64,000 nucleotides of DNA, from the NCBI GenBank assembly GCA_021399445.1, contig JAJTUQ010000006.1, positions 3,348,001 to 3,412,000 on the forward strand. Reading direction: 5' to 3'. A program made the position numbers and the translations under genes. Below the pieces are notes generated by a model, which saw only the letters and a program-made list of their open reading frames with translations, was not told where the DNA came from and searched no databases. Origin of the DNA: Xylogone sp. PMI_703 (Eukaryota > Ascomycota > Leotiomycetes). This document shows positions 58,301 through 64,000 of this stretch, piece by piece. Each line of letters opens with the position of its first letter. Positions within the stretch are counted from its first letter, which is position 1.

Positions 58301-59135
58301 ATGACGTGGGAACTTCGAGGGAAGACGGTCTTGGTTACAGGTGGTGCCCGAGGGTAAGCAAATATACGGCCACCTTGTGGCTATATATCTGATAAGTCAG
58401 CTGTCATGAATATATCTAACACATCGCAGCATCGGTGCCGCCTGTGTGCGGAAATTTGCAGCAGAAGGAGCTAATGTGGCAATCAACTATCTGTACTCGC
58501 AGGGCCCTTCGGCTACACTCGCTGAAGAGGTCAGGAAGCAACACGGCATCAGGGCTATTACTGTGCAAGGTGATATGTCGAAAGAAGAGGATGCCCGAGC
58601 CGTTGTCAGGAAGACAATTGTAGAGCTAGGTGGCATCGATGTCATCGTTTCCAACGCGGGCAATACCATGTTCGCGCCATTTAGCGATATCTTTGCGCTG
58701 TCGTCGGAAGACTGGACCTACGCTTTCGACTGTTTGGTTAAGTCTAACATCTTTCTCTTGCAAGAGGCACAGTCGACGTTCATTTTGAATCCCGAAGGCG
58801 GCTGCTTTCTCATCATGTCCTCTCTAGCCGGTATGATCACAGATGGTTCCTCTCTAGCATATGCAACTTGTCGCGCGGCTAGCATCCATCTCGCAAAATG
58901 CCTCGCCCAGAGTCAGGGTCCGAAAATCAGAGTCAACGCGGTCTGCCCCGGTCTTACGGATACCGAGAGGATTCAGGGCCTTCCAGAGAGCATGAGACAG
59001 AAATACACAGACATGGCAGCACTGAAGCGCATTACCACCGCAGAGGACGTGGCGGATACGTTTGTCTTCCTAGCAAAGGCAGAGGGTGTCACAGGAGAGA
59101 CAATTAGGATCGACTCTGGAACTTCCATTCGTTAA
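58301..59135 (+). CDS. Short-chain dehydrogenase/reductase with YxxxR active site
   Basis: A classical SDR of 252 aa from exons 58301-58353 and 58430-59135. The cofactor motif TGGARGIG is split by the intron, SNAG is present, and the catalytic Ser is in LIMSSLAGM. The tyrosine is in LAYATCRAASIHLAK, where the usual catalytic lysine four residues on is arginine (codon 58872-58874). The C-terminus RIDSGTSIR resembles the usual DGG end. Arg substitution normally cuts SDR activity strongly, although some divergent members tolerate it. Otherwise the fold is complete and no frameshift is seen. It may act with the UstYa-like gene upstream, but this is only proximity. Confidence 0.85.
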
Positions 59136-59548
59136 CTATAGCCATAACCATCCATAACTATAATCATAACCACTTACATCTACTTCCTAGTTTTGCGCAT
59201 CTGAACAGTGTATAGGCTTGGTTAGCTCTTGCACCGCAATTAGCATCTGATACTAGTGTATCAGCTCTGGGTACTCTGCCCGCATCTCCGCGTCAATACT
59301 GGAGGAGACTAAAGTAAATAAGTTTCCCAACCGCAAGATCAGCCAAGCTGGGTTTATTGGTATCTACTAACCAGTCCCTACCTTTGAGATTTATAACCTT
59401 AACAACATATTCAAGCTATTTTTAGAACACTTCCTGACTGGATTCAAATTAGATTATAAGTAGATCAAACGTAGCCTTTGATATAACTTCTGTATGCATA
59501 TCATATTTTATAGGTCTCAAGAATGACTACCAGATGTACCTACTATCA
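59136..59548. other. Intergenic between convergent genes
   Basis: AT-rich 3' flank with a short tandem of CCATAACTATAATCATAACCA-like words near 59140-59175. Nothing else is recognisable. Confidence 0.35.
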
Positions 59549-62384
59549 CTACATCGCAACACAATCCCCGCCAGTAAAGAAATCTTTGATATCACTTCCC
59601 ACACCCTCGAAAAAGTTACCCGCATCAGACAGCGTGTTTTCAACAAAGTCCTTGACATCGTTTGTCAAGAAGTGCTCCACCGTCGCCTCGGCGTCGAGTG
59701 CAAACCCAGCAATGCTGTTTCCTACCAGGTTGAAATCCTTGCTTAATTCCGCACCAGCTTCGTCGAATACCGCATCAACCGCATGCTCAATTGTCACGCC
59801 GGCAGATGAGAGCGCGGAGAGAACTTCTTGGCTGCCAGCTTCGAAAACGTTGCCGACGATGTTGCCGATGTCGTTGATGTCATGGCCGAAGTCGTAAAGC
59901 GCGCTGGCAACTTCATCGATGGTGTAGTTGAGAGTGTTCTTTAAGCCGTCGGCTATAGCTTCAATTTCCTATTCCGTTCGTGAGTAGAATCCTGCACTGA
60001 AAGAAGGGGTGACTTACGTGACCAGCATCAGTGAGGAGGTTGACAATGTCGCTACCAAGGATGTTAAAACCATCCTGAAGTGCTGCTATGGCTTCGTTTG
60101 CGGCCTTTTGAGGGAAATTAGTCTTGTCCCTCGGTCAGTATTGAGTCAATGGTTGACAAACCTTGTAAATATCTTTCCCGGCATCGATAAAAGGACCTGC
60201 AATTTTGTCTTTTAAGTAATCTATAACCTTATCTTTCACAAAATTCTCGATAGCATCGGGTATCTGCTCTATCTTAGTGATAGTAATATCCAGCTCAAGT
60301 TGATCGTCGAGTGTTAGTCCCAATACATCGGCCTTTACCCAGACGAAGAATATCATGCCATCGTTATGCCAATCAGCCTCGGCGTAATTTACTGTCAAAG
60401 AAATTTGATCATCCAATGTCACCAATGTACCATCGATTCCTCCCAGGTCAATACCAGCAATATTGATATTTGGTATATGAAGGGACAGGTCAAAGTGGAA
60501 AGTCGATCCAGCAATGAAGTGAACATCGTTGATTGTTATGATGAAACTATCTCTGACGTGGAAAGAAACAGCTGAGCTATCAAGTCCAGTAGAATTAGCC
60601 ACGATGAGCTGAAGTCCTGAAGTACTGATCACGCCATAGATATCGAGCTTCGCACCAAGGAACGTCAATGTTGCTGAAAGGGCAAACATTGCGCCTTTGA
60701 GGTTCGGATCATCTTTTGATGTTACCCCAAGCCATTTCGGCGGCCCGAAATCACCACTCGATATGTCCTTTACTGTTGTGTCAAGGTACACAAAAGGACC
60801 ATAAGCGTCATTTTTATACGCATTGATCTTTACCAGACCAATAATATTGATGACGTTAGTATTTGCAGCAAAGCTAATACCAGTTGAGATGGTCACTTGG
60901 GCAGTAACTTTGCCCTCTAGGGCAAACAGGATGAAATCTCCATCTAGGGAGAGTGTCAAGCCTCCAATTTCAAAGTCGACCACGAGCTTTTTGAAGCCAA
61001 TATCAGCCACTTTGAGAGAACTTGGGCATTCTACATGAGTCATGGTGTTGATTAAGTTGACTAGAGTCAGGTTCTCGATGTTCATCCTGAAGTAGTCAAG
61101 CTGGGGATTTACTTCGTCCATCGAGAGAGCAAAACTCCCGGAAATTGGATCCGCACCAGATTCGATAACTTGGATACCTGCACTGGCCGACAAGGACTGC
61201 GGTTCAAACGCTTCGGCAAGCCACACCAGCGAGAAGGAAGCATTTATGATGCTAATGCCTGGCAGGCCGAAAGGATTTGTGATGTTGTCAATTTTGATGG
61301 AAGCTCCAAACGCGCCGTCATCGTCAACAATCAATAGGAAAGTGGCTAAAATTGGCGTCGTTGAGAGCCATGTAGCATCCAACTCAACAGTTGCTCCCAG
61401 TCCAAAGCCACCAACATAAATTGCCAAGTCAAAGGACTTGACCTTGAAAATGTCCATGATATTCAAGCCCAACGATGCGGCTGGTAAATCGATAGTGACA
61501 ATTCCAGGTAAAATGGCAATGTCCACCTCATCCAGCTGGACAATTGAGTGGATCAGATCCATGAACGGAGTTCCACCGAGCTTTAACTGGCCACTCAATA
61601 TCACGGACGAGCCGGTCGTTGCAGGCACCGTTGCTTGACCAACGACCTACGTGCTCGGCTTTCCTTTGAAGAAAGCAAACTTCCCATTGCCGATTCGAAT
61701 GGTATCCAAGAATGGTACTCCCGAGAATGCTTGCAAAGGGTACATGGAGTTGGAAGGGATAATGAGACGGTGTATGCCCAACTTTCACCCGGTGGCTCTG
61801 AGCAGAAAACACTTATATTGGAGACTGATACTCCAAACAATGATATCAAGCCGTCGTTGGAGAATGAAATCTGCTTCGGTAAAGTCTCACTTCCGGGAGA
61901 GTAAGAAATATAGAACGAATTGATGTCGATAACTAGAATTTTCTCAATACTGTCTGCAATAGAGGGTGGAATTTCAAGGCCAATATTGTCAATCGCGTCC
62001 AAAATTAGATCAACCAGCTTGATTGTCTGGGTTGAGGTGAGAGTGAACGTGAAGCTCTTGGTACTGCTTTCATACGTGAACTCAGCACTGAGGGCCATAG
62101 GATTGGTCGAGCCAACTGTAAGCGTAGCATTGAACTGAACTGAAGTTTTCGCGGGAACAACTGCGTTTTTATCGACCGAAATTCCGGAATCCCAGATGAA
62201 GTAGAGACCGAGGTCACTAATGCTAAAATTTTCGAAAGGGGCTATAGGATTTCCATCCGCACTAATCATTACCTCGACAATTTTCGTCTGCCATTTACTG
62301 GACGTGTTGGTTCCAGTGTTGAGAAACTCTACAAACGCTTCGTCAAGAGTGACGGAGCTGACGGAGTTGGTTTAGTAGGGATTT
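59549..62384 (-). pseudogene. Large beta-strand-repeat protein of unknown function, 5' truncated and broken
   Basis: A long, hydrophobic/polar-alternating protein with repeated strand patterns (FENFSISDLGLYF, GVPFLDTIRIGNGKFAF, GGTPFMDLIHSIVQLD, GLTLSLDGDFILFALEG). It ends in an amphipathic helical tail (NVFEAGSQEVLSALSS, DAGNFFEGVGSDIKDFF). Two introns near 60130 and 59960 join in phase. Breaks are TAG at 61647-61649 in a continuous repeat unit, and a frame change at about 61745-61775. At about 62384 its sequence stops directly against a truncated piggyBac transposase, so the original start is lost. I do not recognise the family. The C-terminal 500 codons are open and undamaged, suggesting recent loss. 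No function is assigned. Confidence 0.6.
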
Positions 62385-63206
62385 TAAGCGTATCAAAAGA
62401 TCGACCCTGAAAGCGTTTCATACATTCGTCGACAGCTAAATCTCGGCCAGGGAACCAAAGGTTTTGAGCAACAGTTTGAATATGTGCATTCAAAGGTTCG
62501 AGCTAGAGATACAGTAAGTCACTTTACATATAAATTAACAAAGAAAATACTTATACCTTCTGGAATGTCGTAGTTTGTGATAATTCAGGGGCAATATAAA
62601 ACCAACGACGAATAGCCTCAAATCTGTGTTTGCTTATACGTGATGTAATAGCAATATGAAGGCCTGTATGCTTTTCGGGGTCTGTATTCCAATAGTTCCT
62701 GAGCTTCTTTAGCTTAGTTAAACTCATATAGATGAGTACTCCAAAATATACGTACAACTCGTTCACTGTCAATGGTACCCATTGCATACTTTCCTTTCCG
62801 GTTTTACTCTTTTCAGATGCCTTCTGATGGTTTTTATTAGTGTTTTCTACTAAATTTTGAACTACCGGACGTGAAAAGAATTGCATAAACAAAGCCAAAG
62901 GGTCGTTAGGATCGGTAGATGATGGAAGATTGATTTGGTGAGTGAATTCAGGACATATTAAAGGGTAGAAGGTTTGGCCCACTTCAGAGGTTGGTGGAAA
63001 ATTGGGTCTAAGGGTCCCAAGGTCTGTAGAATCCGGTACTACGTTTATTGTATCTGTCATAGTAAATTTATATGTAATATACACGATTTAAAGTCAATGT
63101 TTACATTTGGATCGTGATGTATTTACTTTTGGTGTTCCATCCCTTGTTGTTTATGCCTGAGGCAGCGACGCTAAAAGGGGCTTCATTTGGCCTTTGGGCG
63201 TTAAAG
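62372..63206 (-). mobile_element. Truncated piggyBac-type transposase (N-terminal part)
   Basis: The coding part starts at about 63060 (MTDTINVV) and reads LFMQFFSRPVVQNLVENTN, PLTVNELYVYFGVLIYMSL, LKKLRNYWNTDPE, ISKHRFEAIRRWFYIA, the N-terminal half of a DDE_Tnp_1_7 transposase. After a small intron (GTATAA...CTCTAG) it continues LNAHIQTVAQNLWFPGRDLAVDECM, with the first catalytic Asp, FQGRSFDTLKIPTKPT, then ends at about 62372. The remaining two catalytic aspartates and the cysteine-rich end are missing. A TTAA at 63201-63204 is the piggyBac target word and may mark the surviving 5' end. It is a dead remnant. Confidence 0.75.
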
Positions 63207-63223
63207 GGATAGACTTTTACCCT

Positions 63224-64000
63224 CTACCAAAGTAAGGTAGTCACACCGAGTAGAGTAATAGTGAGGTAGGCGGTATTGGCACGACTTGTTCCTGCTGCAT
63301 CTGGACTATTACTCCCGTCACTGTTGCTCGGTGAATCAGTCGAATCTCCGCCATCACTGCCATTAGAGGTACCATTTGGGTCTCGGCTACCGTTAGAGAT
63401 ATGTTGTGGCCGAAGGCAGGTCACATACGTCGATGAATCGACATGGACGCCGACCGTCCAAGAATCGAACACCGCAGTGTCGTAGGATTCTCTAGCATCA
63501 TCAGAGCCTCTAGAAGTGATACCAAGCCCGTATACCTCAAAGCCACCACTACTCTGCAACTCCTTGGGCGACATAGCTGCGCGGACAGTTAGCGTGCGAA
63601 AAGTGCCGGTTCAGTGAGAGGCGTGTATCCAGGTGGTAGGCTTTGCTTACTGAATTGAAGAATGGTAACGTTGTCAGGGAAAATCGAGCGGCACTCAGGT
63701 GAGTCCAAGTTATCTTTGCTAGGATCCGCAGCTTTTTGAATTGCCGACTTGCAGCCTGGTGCGAGATCAAGGTACCCGCACGCCAGGAGGTTATCATCTC
63801 TCGCAACGGCTTGAGTGACGTTGTTCCGCAGAGCATGCCACGTTGTGATAGTTATGTCACCTGCATCAGAATTGATGCTACCGTCGGGAATCAGCGACAG
63901 GCGGGTTATCTGTGATACGGAGTCGTCCTGGAAACTACCCTGGTCCCTGTCTGCATTCGCCAGGGACACATCAGCCGCAAGGTCCACTCGTACAGACCAC
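63224..64000 (-). CDS. C-terminal part of a probable GPI-anchored surface protein (runs off the window)
   Basis: The frame is open at the right edge (64000) and reads LANADRDQGSFQDDSVSQITRL, TTWHALRNNVTQAVARDD and PECRSIFPDNVTIL. An intron (GTAAGC...CGCGCAG, about 63580-63650) joins it to MSPKELQSSGGFEVYGLG, VFDSWTVGVHVDSSTYVTCL and a Ser/Gly/Asp/Asn-rich stretch. It ends in a hydrophobic tail (YLTITLLGVTTLLW), the arrangement of a GPI-attachment signal. The stop is at 63224. Family and function are unknown, and the N-terminus is outside the window. Confidence 0.6.

Overview
The window looks like accessory sequence from a filamentous ascomycete (Pezizomycotina). Nearly every gene resolves only when short spliceosomal introns are read (about 45-135 nt, donors such as GTAAGT or GTATGT, branch sites such as CTAAC or CTGAC). 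The families are typical of moulds: UstYa/DUF3328, DAL5-type permeases, killer-toxin-type GH18 chitinase with LysM, chimeric terpene synthase, and F-box/ankyrin proteins. I cannot fix the class. There are no operons, CRISPR arrays or convincing tRNA/rRNA genes. I resolved gene models by reading frames and splice sites by eye; none has transcript support.

Left third (0-25 kb). A secreted S28 serine peptidase is followed by a small catabolic-looking group: a broken 3-dehydroshikimate dehydratase-like relic, a DAL5-type anion permease and a divergent FAD monooxygenase. Next comes a terpenoid-type cluster. It holds a mitochondrial-type aconitase, a cyclase-prenyltransferase chimeric terpene synthase carrying a frameshift and an in-frame stop, and a divergent P450 whose ExxR arginine is histidine. 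A 3 kb gene-poor stretch with degenerate repeats separates this from a lone hypothetical protein, a secreted SMP-30-like beta-propeller and an SDR.

Middle (26-46 kb). There is a 506-aa protein of unknown function, a GNAT acetyltransferase, a hypothetical with a mitochondrial-looking N-terminus, a damaged F-box protein and a second FAD monooxygenase. The most unusual locus follows. A killer-toxin-type GH18 chitinase runs in the same reading direction into a complete subtilisin-like (S8) domain. The chitinase half has two stops and a frameshift, while the protease half is open. It is divergent from a six-LysM gene that also carries one frameshift. Chitinase-LysM pairing is known in fungi; the attached subtilase is not something I recognise.

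Right third (46-64 kb). This holds a Baeyer-Villiger-type monooxygenase, an F-box/ankyrin protein, a uridine-kinase-like P-loop enzyme and a sugar transporter. A 50-aa secreted peptide lies divergent to a UstYa-like oxidase across an intergenic region with a perfect 17-bp inverted repeat. An SDR with YxxxR in place of YxxxK follows. A beta-strand-rich repeat protein pseudogene is abruptly joined to a truncated piggyBac transposase, and a GPI-anchored-type protein runs off the right edge. The number of single-base frameshifts suggests either a decaying accessory region or uncorrected indels. The in-frame stops argue for some real decay.
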